From positions 5,457,501 through 5,521,500 of the forward strand of contig NZ_CP050440.1 of assembly GCF_011769525.1 (NCBI RefSeq): a DNA stretch of 64,000 bases. Reading direction: 5' to 3'. The notes under the pieces are model-generated. The model made no database searches. It was not told the DNA's origin and worked only from the letters and a program-made list of their open reading frames with translations. Of this stretch, positions 47,219-55,563 are shown one piece after another. A program made the position numbers and the translations under genes. This DNA is from Tolypothrix sp. PCC 7910. Lineage in GTDB: Bacteria > Cyanobacteriota > Cyanobacteriia > Cyanobacteriales > Nostocaceae. Every line of letters begins with the position of its first letter. The first letter of the stretch is position 1.

Positions 47219-47989
47219 TCAAACTTTAAATACATATTCTTTATTAGCTTCTCTCTCAATATCTGGAGGATAATTTTTGTATTTATCTGTATAGTATTGC
47301 TCACGATGATTACCTTCATTTAATCGATTATATGTTAAGTAAAGTATTCTCCGAGGGGAATTAGAGAAATTGGGTTGTGAGCGATGTGGTATATAGCAAT
47401 CAAAAAAGATAGCATCACCAGGTTGAGTAGCTATGGGAATAAATTTCATGTCTTTAATTTCATTCTCGGTTAAAGGTTTCCACATTTCCCCAATTAAACC
47501 CAAATTATGATAACCAGGAGCAACTTCAAGACAACCATTTTCTACGTTAGATTCATCTATACTCAGAAGAACTGTTATGTAAAAATTAGCATAAGTATTC
47601 CAGCCAGCTTGCATGTCTTGATGGGGAGTAAAGCCATTACCACCAGGCATTTTAAAGTTAATTTTTTCTTTAAAAAGAACAGCTTGTTCTCCTAAAAGTT
47701 CTGATACTATCGTGACCATTTTACTTTTATTTATCAAACTATTCATCTCCTGATGATCAGGAGAAAAATTTTCTATTCTTGAAAGTAAACGATTTTTTTC
47801 CTCTATTAAGCTTTTTTCATAATACCTCCAGTATTTACCAATGACCTCAGGATAAGCTTCGATTTCTTGTACCCATTTTTTGATATTATCCATTTCCAAT
47901 TTATTGAAAAGATTTTTCTTCAGTAAAAATCCTTCTTGTTTAAATTGGTCGATCTCAGTTGTTGGCAAATAAGTATGTTCTGGCATCAT
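47219..47989 (-). CDS. PhyH-family Fe(II)/2-oxoglutarate dioxygenase
   Basis: This 256-aa protein has the metal site of the phytanoyl-CoA dioxygenase family: HQD in GFTPHQDMQAGWNTYANFY (His and Asp), and the distal His in CYIPHRSQPNFS with the 2-oxoglutarate-binding Arg soon after (SPRRILYLTYN). The fold also includes ENGCLEVAPGYHNLG and ATQPGDAIFFD. PhyH enzymes related to PhnY* hydroxylate AEP at C1. Set in an AEP locus, hydroxylation of AEP or of its conjugate is likely, but another substrate is possible. Confidence 0.83.
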   Translation of the reverse strand: MMPEHTYLPTTEIDQFKQEGFLLKKNLFNKLEMDNIKKWVQEIEAYPEVIGKYWRYYEKSLIEEKNRLLSRIENFSPDHQEMNSLINKSKMVTIVSELLGEQAVLFKEKINFKMPGGNGFTPHQDMQAGWNTYANFYITVLLSIDESNVENGCLEVAPGYHNLGLIGEMWKPLTENEIKDMKFIPIATQPGDAIFFDCYIPHRSQPNFSNSPRRILYLTYNRLNEGNHREQYYTDKYKNYPPDIEREANKEYVFKV

Positions 47990-48044
47990 TGTATTTGAAC
48001 TCTCAGGTTTTCATTAGTCATTAATCACAGGCAATTATTTGAAC

Positions 48045-48704
48045 TTATTTGATGATGTAACAAGGTCTAGTAGCAAAAGGAAATTTTTTGATTTCTATAT
48101 TCCTATCTTTTAAAAAATCATCTACTCCTTTTGTATCACCATGAAAAGCTCCATAGTTATCCAAAAGTATAATTCCGCCTTTGGACACTCTTGGGTAAAA
48201 ATGCTCTAATACACACATAGTTGATTCTACAAAATCAATATCTATGTTCAGTAAAGATATTTTTAAATGTGGATTATTAGATATATATTCAGGAATAGTT
48301 TCTAAAACATCACCTGCAATTAGTTCATAGTTTCTAATACTCATTTTTTCAAAAATATCTTTTAGCTGAGATGTGGAAATAGAACTAGAACCAGCAGTCT
48401 TAATCCAAAAATCCCGCTGTGCTTTATCTTCTTTATATTTAGTATCGGGATATTCATCACTAAAAACATCAAAACCAATCAATTTAGCTGAATAATAAGT
48501 TCCCAACAACTCCCTGTAAATTGCAAATCTTGATAATGATGTTCCCTTAAACACGCCACATTCTACTATTTCACCTGGCACTTCTCTAATCATTTTAAAT
48601 GCTTCATAATGGGCTATTAATTTTGCCATTCTGCCAACATCTAATGTTAAGTGAAAAAAGGTTTCGTAGTCATATTTTTTATCGTAATTTGGTAGTTCAA
48701 TCAT
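48045..48704 (-). CDS. TylF/MycF-family methyltransferase
   Basis: This 219-aa protein has the TylF family signs: REVPGEIVECGVFKGTSLSR, LIGFDVFSDEYPDT, and the acidic metal site in LLNIDIDFVESTMCVLEHF followed by GGIILLDNYGAF. TylF-type enzymes O-methylate sugars with Mg2+. The start codon overlaps the end of the AEP transaminase gene by 8 bp, so translation is coupled. It may modify the sugar acceptor or the phosphonate. Confidence 0.83.
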   Translation of the reverse strand: MIELPNYDKKYDYETFFHLTLDVGRMAKLIAHYEAFKMIREVPGEIVECGVFKGTSLSRFAIYRELLGTYYSAKLIGFDVFSDEYPDTKYKEDKAQRDFWIKTAGSSSISTSQLKDIFEKMSIRNYELIAGDVLETIPEYISNNPHLKISLLNIDIDFVESTMCVLEHFYPRVSKGGIILLDNYGAFHGDTKGVDDFLKDRNIEIKKFPFATRPCYIIK

Positions 48705-49803
48705 ATTGACATCTCTTGAAAGATTTTTCCAATAATAAACAAAGATATTCTATGTCATCATTATTAATATTGCCCATATTAGCAATTCTAAATGTTTTCT
48801 TTTCTAGTCCTCCTTGTCCAGCATAAATGATAAATTTTGATTTTTTTAAATAATCATGAATGTACTCATAACTATAGCCTAACGGTAATTTGTAAGATTT
48901 TAAAACACAGGAATAACTTAGAGGTTCTAAAAATGTTTCAATCCCGATTAACGCTAATCTGTTTTGAATAGTTTGGGAATGGTTCCGATATAAATTCTGC
49001 CTAGTTTCCCACCCTCCTTGCTCTGCTAATTCTTTCAAAGCTTCTTGTAAAGCATAGCTAACTTGAACAGATTGAGTAAAAGGAGAATAACCTTCTAGTT
49101 GTTGTTTGTGATAGCCATAAAGATCGAGATATAAACTGGAGGCTGCGGTAGGACGAGACTCAAACACAGATTTTTTAACCAGTACAAATGACAATCCTGG
49201 TACGCCATGTAAGCACTTATTAGCTGTTGCAGCACAAGCTTCTAAATTCCACTCAGAAAATTTGATGTTTTCTGCACCAAAGCTGGAGACGCAGTCCAGC
49301 AATAAAGCCACATTTCGACTTCGACAAATTTCGCCTAATTTGGCTATATCATTTAATCTTCCTGTTGTAGTTTCATGGTGAACAGCAACAACATGAGTAA
49401 AACTAGAATCTTGGTTTAGACACTGCTCTACTGCATCGTAATTCATTGGTTCTTCCCAAGAAGATGTGACTACCACCAAATTTTTCTGATGGATTTTCAC
49501 CATTTTGGCCATGCGTTCACCATAAACACCATTGGTAACAATCAAAGCTTTTCCTGATTGTGATATCAGGCTTGATAGCATGGCTTCTACTGCACAAGTA
49601 CCTGAACCTGTGAGTACAATAGCTTCATAATTTCCTACAGCTTCTGGATATACACTAACTAAGCGACTTTTAATGTCTAACATCAATTGAGCAAATTCTG
49701 GCTCTCGATGGCACAAATCTTCTCTAAGCAAAGCTTGGCGAACTCTTTCACTTAGTGTTACAGGTCCAGGATTAAGTAGAATATTACGATGGTTGATAGT
49801 CAT
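48697..49803 (-). CDS. phnW: 2-aminoethylphosphonate:pyruvate-type aminotransferase
   Basis: This 368-aa PLP enzyme of aminotransferase class V has ILLNPGPVTLSERVRQALL at the N-terminus, VVAVHHETTTGRLND, and the PLP-Lys motif TANKCLHGVPGLSFVLV. Near the C-terminus FRIANMGNINNDDIEYL. These fit PhnW/AepZ, here running toward AEP synthesis from phosphonoacetaldehyde since it follows mutase and decarboxylase genes. It overlaps the decarboxylase gene by 4 bp (ATGA) and TylF by 8 bp. Confidence 0.93.
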   Translation of the reverse strand: MTINHRNILLNPGPVTLSERVRQALLREDLCHREPEFAQLMLDIKSRLVSVYPEAVGNYEAIVLTGSGTCAVEAMLSSLISQSGKALIVTNGVYGERMAKMVKIHQKNLVVVTSSWEEPMNYDAVEQCLNQDSSFTHVVAVHHETTTGRLNDIAKLGEICRSRNVALLLDCVSSFGAENIKFSEWNLEACAATANKCLHGVPGLSFVLVKKSVFESRPTAASSLYLDLYGYHKQQLEGYSPFTQSVQVSYALQEALKELAEQGGWETRQNLYRNHSQTIQNRLALIGIETFLEPLSYSCVLKSYKLPLGYSYEYIHDYLKKSKFIIYAGQGGLEKKTFRIANMGNINNDDIEYLCLLLEKSFKRCQYD

Positions 49804-50942
49804 TTATTTTGTAAAAATTCTCGTAAACGTTGAGCCACTTCTGGCGGTGTAATTTTGGGGCGAGGTAGTTGTTCTGGGATACCAGGTTTGATTTTAATGT
49901 GCAAAAAAGTTAGTTCTTTGGAAGGCGATTTTAAGTAATTTTTTAGTTCTTCTGGAGTATATATACAAGCAACTTTCTGATAACCACAAGCTGATGCGAT
50001 CGCACTAAAATTAATGGAGTGCGAAACGGTAGATTGACCGCCAGTAGATTCATGGCATTGATTGTCAAGTAAAATGTGGAGCAAATTTGCTGGACGTTCA
50101 TAACCAATAGTAGCTAATGCACCTAAACGCATTAGAGCTGCTCCATCTCCATCCAAAACAATTACACGCTGTTGGGGTTTACTAATTGCTATACCCAATC
50201 CCAAACTTGAAACGCATCCCATCGACCCAACCATATAAAATTGGGATGCATTATCTGCAATAGAATAGAGTTCACGACCACAATAACCTGTGGTCGCTAA
50301 TAAAATATCATTAGAACTAATATAATTTTGAATATTTTTGAGAATTTCATGGCGGCTAAAACTTGCTTCGCCTTCTAGTTCTGCAGTATTTGCCGTTAAC
50401 GAATAAGACTTAACCTTGAGGCTAGAATTAAGGGAACAAGTTTCGATTGAACCTTTTTTCATTACTAAAGCGTAAGGTTTTTGTTCAATCCTCATTATTT
50501 GCACTGCACGCTTTAAAGTAGGCTGAATTTCATCAACCTCTGTGGGGAAATATTCCCAAGGTATTTGCATCAGTTCCAGCAATTGGGGAGTAATTTCTCC
50601 CATCATCTGATGTTGCGGTTCATCTTTGGCACCATCAGGTTGACCACGCCAAGTTACTATCATCAGAATTGGGATTTTAAAAATTTGATTAAGAGAGGTT
50701 AACGGGTTCACCGCATTTCCTAAACCTGAATTTTGAAACATGGCAATACTAGGAACTCCAGCTAATTCTGCTCCTGATGCAATTGCTACTGCATCACCTT
50801 CATTCGCTGCACCGACATAGCATAAAGCAGGGTCATCAATTACATAGTTAATAAAAGAAGTGAGATAGGAACAAGGAACACCTGTATATAACCCAAATCC
50901 TAAACTTTGTGTAGCTTGAATAAAAGTTTTAGCAGGTATCAT
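49800..50942 (-). CDS. Phosphonopyruvate decarboxylase
   Basis: This 380-aa TPP-dependent enzyme has the Ppd pattern: FGLYTGVPCSYLTSFINYV, NEGDAVAIASGAELAG with the conserved Glu, FQNSGLGNAVNPLTSL, WRGQPDGAKDEPQHQMMG, and the TPP-Mg site VLDGDGAALMRLGALATIG to DNQCHES. It turns phosphonopyruvate into phosphonoacetaldehyde and drives the unfavourable mutase step. Its start codon touches the stop of the mutase gene (TAATG, one shared base), a tight coupling. Confidence 0.95.
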   Translation of the reverse strand: MIPAKTFIQATQSLGFGLYTGVPCSYLTSFINYVIDDPALCYVGAANEGDAVAIASGAELAGVPSIAMFQNSGLGNAVNPLTSLNQIFKIPILMIVTWRGQPDGAKDEPQHQMMGEITPQLLELMQIPWEYFPTEVDEIQPTLKRAVQIMRIEQKPYALVMKKGSIETCSLNSSLKVKSYSLTANTAELEGEASFSRHEILKNIQNYISSNDILLATTGYCGRELYSIADNASQFYMVGSMGCVSSLGLGIAISKPQQRVIVLDGDGAALMRLGALATIGYERPANLLHILLDNQCHESTGGQSTVSHSINFSAIASACGYQKVACIYTPEELKNYLKSPSKELTFLHIKIKPGIPEQLPRPKITPPEVAQRLREFLQNK

Positions 50943-52561
50943 TAGAAACCCCCAGCTGTAATCATATCTTGAATTTCATCTACATCTAACCAATTTCCTT
51001 TAATGTAAATTACATGAATAACATATCCAAGATGCACTAATTCATTGATTAATTGTGGTATTCTTCCTTGCTCTTGTACTTCATCTTCAATTAATAAAGT
51101 TTTGATAGTATCCCGCAGAATATCTTGAACTGCACTGGAAACCTTGAACAGACCTGTCCATATTCCACAAATTTGTTCTGGAGGAATTTGACTATTAATT
51201 TGTTGTAAATATACATCTGTATAGAATGCTTGTTGAGAATTAGGCAACGTACATTTTACATAGTCTGGTCTGGCGGAATTTAAATGCGCTTTACTATCTG
51301 CATCAACAACAATCACGAAATCTTGTTCGCTATCTAACAAAAGCTGTAATACATATTTTTTGAATAGTACATCGCCATAACCAATAATTAAATCTTGATT
51401 TTTTGCAGATATTCCTTCTAACCCTAAATAGAGAGACATCAGTTCTCCAGTAGAGTCATAATTATCGTTATCTACATAGTTCAAATTCTGCAAATTTATA
51501 GCTTCTTTTTTATATCCTCGCACTACTGTAATATCTTTGATGCTGATGGTGCGGTAATTGTTAACAACTTGAGACAGTAAAGGTTCGCCTTTTAATTCCA
51601 ACATACACTTGGGCTTATCTGCAGTAAGTTGCCCAAACTCTATACCTCTTGATGCGGCTAATAACAAAGCTGCAATACCTTTCTGATTTTGAGGCAAATA
51701 ACGTTTCTCAGCTTCTTGTAATTCTAATGCTCCTTGCAATCTAAAAACTTCTGATACTGGAATAATTTCTTCTTCAATATTTAATAAATTCTCTTCTGTA
51801 AAAATCCTTTTTGCGGCTTGCTGCATTGCTGTGATAGCTGCTCGACAAATCTGATTAGCCCAGATGACAACTGAAAATTGATAATCCCGAAAGACTTGAG
51901 TAGGAGTTGTGTAATATTTAGTTGGAACAATAACAACAGGACAGCGATCGCCCCACTCTTGCTTAAAAGCTAAAATCTCATCGGCAGTTCTCAAGGAACT
52001 ATGAATTAAAATGCTATCAGCCCCAGCTTGATGATAAGCATCAGCTCGTTTAAGAGCTTCTGGTAAACCCCAACCTGCAATCAAAGCTTCAATTCTGGCA
52101 ATCACGACAAAATCTTTATCAGACTGAGCATCTTTAGCCGCTTTAATTTTTCCACAAAATTCTTCTATATTGGCTAATGGTTGTGTTGCACCATTAATAA
52201 AACTATTCGTTTTCGGAAAAACTTTGTCTTCTATACAAACACCAGCAATTCCTCTTTGCTCTAATTTTTTGACTAGACGACGAACATTATTAAAATTACC
52301 GTAACCCGTATCTCCATCTAAAAGAATTGGTATCGAAGTTGTATCACACATGAATTCAAGTACTTCTAGTACTTGTGTCCAACTGGCTTCGTTATTATCT
52401 CTTACACCCATAGCAGAAGATATCGAAAGTCCACTCGCCCAAATACCTTTAAAGCCTGCTTCTTGTACTATTTTAGAGCTTAAACCGTTATGAGCTTCTA
52501 CTAAAAACTCAAGATCATTTGAATTAATAATTTTTCTTAATTGCTGTGTTTTTTTCATCAT
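50942..52561 (-). CDS. Phosphoenolpyruvate mutase fused to a nucleotidyltransferase (PepM-NTase)
   Basis: This 539-aa fusion has an N-terminal phosphoenolpyruvate mutase domain (about 1-285) with [13 protein letters not shown] and the diagnostic [10 protein letters not shown] motif (EDKxxxKxNS) that separates PEP mutase from isocitrate lyase relatives, and a C-terminal nucleotidyltransferase domain (about 295-539): [14 protein letters not shown] then [17 protein letters not shown], with [19 protein letters not shown] and GDVLFKK. The usual LAAGxG is LAASRG. PEP mutase makes the C-P bond; the fused domain is of the kind (PntC) known to form CMP-AEP. It is first in the transcript. A 102-bp gap lies upstream. 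Confidence 0.94.
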   Translation of the reverse strand: MMKKTQQLRKIINSNDLEFLVEAHNGLSSKIVQEAGFKGIWASGLSISSAMGVRDNNEASWTQVLEVLEFMCDTTSIPILLDGDTGYGNFNNVRRLVKKLEQRGIAGVCIEDKVFPKTNSFINGATQPLANIEEFCGKIKAAKDAQSDKDFVVIARIEALIAGWGLPEALKRADAYHQAGADSILIHSSLRTADEILAFKQEWGDRCPVVIVPTKYYTTPTQVFRDYQFSVVIWANQICRAAITAMQQAAKRIFTEENLLNIEEEIIPVSEVFRLQGALELQEAEKRYLPQNQKGIAALLLAASRGIEFGQLTADKPKCMLELKGEPLLSQVVNNYRTISIKDITVVRGYKKEAINLQNLNYVDNDNYDSTGELMSLYLGLEGISAKNQDLIIGYGDVLFKKYVLQLLLDSEQDFVIVVDADSKAHLNSARPDYVKCTLPNSQQAFYTDVYLQQINSQIPPEQICGIWTGLFKVSSAVQDILRDTIKTLLIEDEVQEQGRIPQLINELVHLGYVIHVIYIKGNWLDVDEIQDMITAGGF

Positions 52562-52662
52562 ATTTATCTAAAAAGTAGAATAATTAATTCGCTAACTATA
52601 GTTTTGTAAGAAGCTTAGTTAAGTTCTATCCTCTCCTAATTGCACAACATGAAAATGCTATA

Positions 52663-53085
52663 TTAGTTAGGTCGAGACTGATTATCAGTTTGAGAATTAC
52701 CTTTGACTTGTTCTTTCTTCAATTTGTCTAATAAAACTTTGTAATTCTGGTTATCAGGATTCAACTTGACTAACTTCTCTAAGGGTTGAATCGCACCCTG
52801 AGTATCTTTTAAGCCTAAGCGCACATTTATTAATCCTTGCAAAGCTACTTGATTGTCTGGTTCTCGTTGTAAAACCAGTTCAAAGCCCTTTTCTCGCTGC
52901 TTTAGTGCAGAATCTGGAGATGCAACTACTGTCTTAGATGGCTGAAAAGCCTTTTGAATTACAGGAACCGCCGAAAACCCAATGGAACCTAAGAACGATC
53001 CTAGAGATATAAATGTAAGCAACTTTTGTCGTCGCTTAATTTGTTTTTTGCGATTAATGAGGTAGTCTTCCCCTGAACTAGCCAT
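52663..53085 (-). CDS. TPR membrane protein of cyanobacterial type
   Basis: About 140 aa from the ATG at 53085 ([19 protein letters not shown]). A GTG start at 53148 would add 21 residues but does not look native. There is a membrane segment ([20 protein letters not shown], residues about 21-40) and then one to two tetratricopeptide units (about 65-125): [21 protein letters not shown] and [19 protein letters not shown]. It is likely a TPR scaffold anchored in the inner or thylakoid membrane. It lies upstream of the phosphonate genes on the same strand, but the 101-bp gap and its ordinary type suggest it is not part of that set. Confidence 0.7.
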   Translation of the reverse strand: MASSGEDYLINRKKQIKRRQKLLTFISLGSFLGSIGFSAVPVIQKAFQPSKTVVASPDSALKQREKGFELVLQREPDNQVALQGLINVRLGLKDTQGAIQPLEKLVKLNPDNQNYKVLLDKLKKEQVKGNSQTDNQSRPN

Positions 53086-53258
53086 ACTTAATGAATACTG
53101 TGGTAAATACTTAGGTGATACCAGTCCTCCCGATATGAGGATACCCACGGCTCACAGCAAACTATCATTTGGTCCAAAAATGTTTTACACAAAATTCAAA
53201 GGCTAATTTTAAATACTTATCGTGATTTGTGCTATGCCAGTCAAACATGAATGATTTT

Positions 53259-53309
53259 AGAATGCGATCGCCTACTCTAAACCAAGACGTACAGCAGCGA
53301 TCGCATTCT
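53259..53309. repeat. HIP1-containing inverted repeat, copy 1
   Basis: AGAATGCGATCGC (53259-53271) is exactly complementary to GCGATCGCATTCT (53297-53309), 25-nt spacer. Outside the arms the match goes on imperfectly (TGATTTT near 53252 against AAAATCA near 53318). A similar pair is at 63353-63415. Confidence 0.7.
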
Positions 53310-53572
53310 CTGCCAAAATCACAAATCAATAGTATTGGCATGAGTGATGGATTTATGATATCGATTGGCTCCATCTACCTGGAGCAAGATTTTTATATAT
53401 GCAAACCGTAAACTAGGATACTGTTGTGCGATCGCACTTGAGCAGCAACATGAAAGTTTTATAAAGATTTACAATCTGATTGTTGAAGTTTAGATGTTTG
53501 CGATATTCTATATAAGATGCAAATACAAAACGGTAAAATTGTTTTGCTGTTGCACAACAAAAATTCTCAACT

Positions 53573-53593
53573 ACCCGTATTGTATGGGTTTTT
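53573..53593 (+). terminator. Intrinsic terminator of a possible small RNA
   Basis: CCCGTA (53574-53579) pairs with TATGGG (53583-53588) around a short loop, followed by TTTTT. It has no upstream plus-strand gene, and a second small stem (TTTTG near 53543, CAAAA near 53557) precedes it, so a short untranslated RNA may end here. Confidence 0.45.
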
Positions 53594-53728
53594 CAAAATT
53601 TGCAAATATTCCGTTGACTAAAACCAATATAGTTTTACAAGTCGTGTCTGCCTATGTTATCCATGCATTGATGAGGACGGCTGTTTTGTGCTTTCAGTGT
53701 CTACGATGACTGTGCGATAGGCATCTTT

Positions 53729-53757
53729 GTTTTGTGGTGGTAATTACCGTACAAAAC
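53729..53757. promoter_or_regulatory. 29-bp dyad upstream of the DUF4327 gene
   Basis: GTTTTGT (53729-53735) and ACAAAAC (53751-53757) flank the perfect palindrome GGTAATTACC (53739-53748). It sits about 160 bp before the DUF4327 start and resembles an operator. No named consensus applies. Confidence 0.4.
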
Positions 53758-53914
53758 CGATAGACCGCCAATTTAGTAGAGTAAGTTATGGTATAGTTAA
53801 ATAGTTAAGACTAGCTTTGCCAGATTAGAACGCTCTACGCATCGGTAGCATTTACAAAACGGAAAGCAGTTTTGATTAAGCATTTACTAAACAAATCTGA
53901 ATTAAATCGAGGTT

Positions 53915-54136
53915 ATGACTCAGCAAGTAATTCACCCAATGGTGAAATTGCAGCGTAACGTGCAATCACTCGTAGAATCAAATATTATCAAGCCAACTGA
54001 TAGCATTTGGAAAATCGCTTTGCTCTATGGCAACGATTGGCCACACTGGAAACAAGAACTGTTAGATTTTGGATTCACTATGCAAGATCCAATCAGCGAA
54101 TTGTTAGCAGTGGAAGCTTGGGACGAAGAAGAATAA
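53915..54136 (+). CDS. DUF4327 family protein
   Basis: This 73-aa small acidic protein covers the whole family: VIHPMVKLQRNVQSLVES, DSIWKIALLYGNDWPHWKQE, and DPISELLAVEAWDEEE. It is widespread in cyanobacteria and its function is unknown. It starts at ATG after GAGG. It has no membrane segment. Confidence 0.85.
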   Translation: MTQQVIHPMVKLQRNVQSLVESNIIKPTDSIWKIALLYGNDWPHWKQELLDFGFTMQDPISELLAVEAWDEEE

Positions 54137-54187
54137 AGGATGAAGGATGAATTTTCAACCTTCAGACCTGATGCTTATTTACTTAAT

Positions 54188-55441
54188 TTATCGGCAAGTA
54201 GCTAATGCTGTAGCCAGTTCTTTCGCAGTTTGATAGCGATCGCGTGGCAATGGCTCTGTGACGCGATCAATCACCTCTCTTAATTGTGGGGTGATTGTAG
54301 GTACACTAGCTACTTCAAACCGAAAATGTCGTCCTCGTTGGTGGTAAAACTTGAACGGGTTTTCACCTGTCAGCAAAAAAATTAAGGTTGGGCCGATAGC
54401 ATACAAATCGGATTGAGTCAGGGGTTGTCCGCGTTCCTGTTCGGGAGCGCAGTAACCCTCTGCACCAATGCGAGTACCCGGTGCTGTGCCAATTTCTTTG
54501 ACAGCACCAAAATCTAACACCACTATGCGATTGTTAGAACTTCGCACCATTAAATTAGCCGGTTTAATATCCCGGTGAATTAGTGGTGGTTGTTGGCTGT
54601 GGAGATAGTCTAAAATATCGCAGGTTTGGATCATCCAAGCGATCGCTTGGTTGGGTGTTACTGGCCCTGTTGTATAAATTCGCTTTTCTAAATCCTGTCC
54701 ATGAACTAATTCCATGGCCAAATATTTTTTGCCGCCTTCCACAAAGAAGTCATAATATTTGGGAATTCCTTCATGGTGCAAGGATTTTAAAGTATGTGCT
54801 TCTCGCTCAAATAATTCCTGAGCCTTAGCAATCTTAACCATATCGGCATTCATCTGCTTTAACACCAAAAGTTGAGGGTGTTTAGCAGTCACACCTGTTG
54901 CATCCCAAGCTAAATAAGTAGTCCCCATACCGCCTTGTCCCAGTGTTCGTAAGACTTGATACTGGCGAATTGTCTTTTGCACTGATAAAGGCTGACCGCA
55001 ATGGATGCAAAATAAATTATGTGGGGAGTTACCTTCATGGGTGCAGGGAACAGATCCAGGCGAGAGGGTTTTTTCCATTGAGCCAGGTAGTTCTGTTTGC
55101 CGCAACCAAGAATCTGGCGCTGTTACCTCTTGAAGTTGGAATTTTAGTATTGGGCCTCCCTGTGCTAGTTGCAACAGAGAATTATCTGGCAGCTGATTCT
55201 GAGTCACAAGCACACCATTTAAGAAAGTGCCATTAGTGCCTTGACTAATTACTTGCCACAAACCACCACTTTTAACAGAATTGACTTGTTTGAGTTCTAA
55301 ATGATAGCGAGAAACTAAGCTATCAGTTAAAACAACGTCGTTATCCGCCGCACGTCCAATGCGAATTACGGAGGAATTCTCGAAATACCATTGCTTCAGC
55401 GGCGTTTTTTGTTGCGGTTCTAGCAGTGTCAGAGTAACCAC
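54188..55441 (-). CDS. FHA-domain serine/threonine protein kinase with zinc-ribbon-like linker
   Basis: This 417-aa protein starts at GTG. The FHA domain is at about 20-100 (VIRIGRAADNDVVL, SRYHLEL, GTNGTFLNG) and would bind phosphothreonine. A short Cys/His segment follows (CTHEG...FCIHCGQ, about 133-149), which may bind zinc. The kinase domain (about 160-415) has the Gly-rich loop LGQGGMGTTYLAW, the catalytic HRDIKPANLM and VLDFGAVKE in place of DFG-x, APE-like YCAPEQERG. All key residues are present. A PP2C phosphatase gene is next upstream (123 bp), so they likely form a phospho-switch pair. Confidence 0.9.
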   Translation of the reverse strand: MVTLTLLEPQQKTPLKQWYFENSSVIRIGRAADNDVVLTDSLVSRYHLELKQVNSVKSGGLWQVISQGTNGTFLNGVLVTQNQLPDNSLLQLAQGGPILKFQLQEVTAPDSWLRQTELPGSMEKTLSPGSVPCTHEGNSPHNLFCIHCGQPLSVQKTIRQYQVLRTLGQGGMGTTYLAWDATGVTAKHPQLLVLKQMNADMVKIAKAQELFEREAHTLKSLHHEGIPKYYDFFVEGGKKYLAMELVHGQDLEKRIYTTGPVTPNQAIAWMIQTCDILDYLHSQQPPLIHRDIKPANLMVRSSNNRIVVLDFGAVKEIGTAPGTRIGAEGYCAPEQERGQPLTQSDLYAIGPTLIFLLTGENPFKFYHQRGRHFRFEVASVPTITPQLREVIDRVTEPLPRDRYQTAKELATALATCR

Positions 55442-55563
55442 AATACAAATATAAAGGATGAAGGTTAAAGGTTAACAACAGAAATGTAACTGAGCATTAG
55501 CTACATTTAATTTTAGGAAGTTACGGTAATTAGAATTAAAAATTTATACTTCATAATTCATAT

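Larger units (their letters stand above)
53149..53914. other. Intergenic region with repeats and possible small RNA
   Basis: About 765 bp with no convincing protein gene (several short frames overlap without family signs). It holds the HIP1 palindrome (53259-53309), an intrinsic-terminator shape (53573-53593) and a dyad (53729-53757). Confidence 0.45.

Noticed and set aside
53494-53709. 71-codon reading frame on the plus strand
   Set aside because: It crosses the intrinsic-terminator hairpin and has no family signs or ribosome site.
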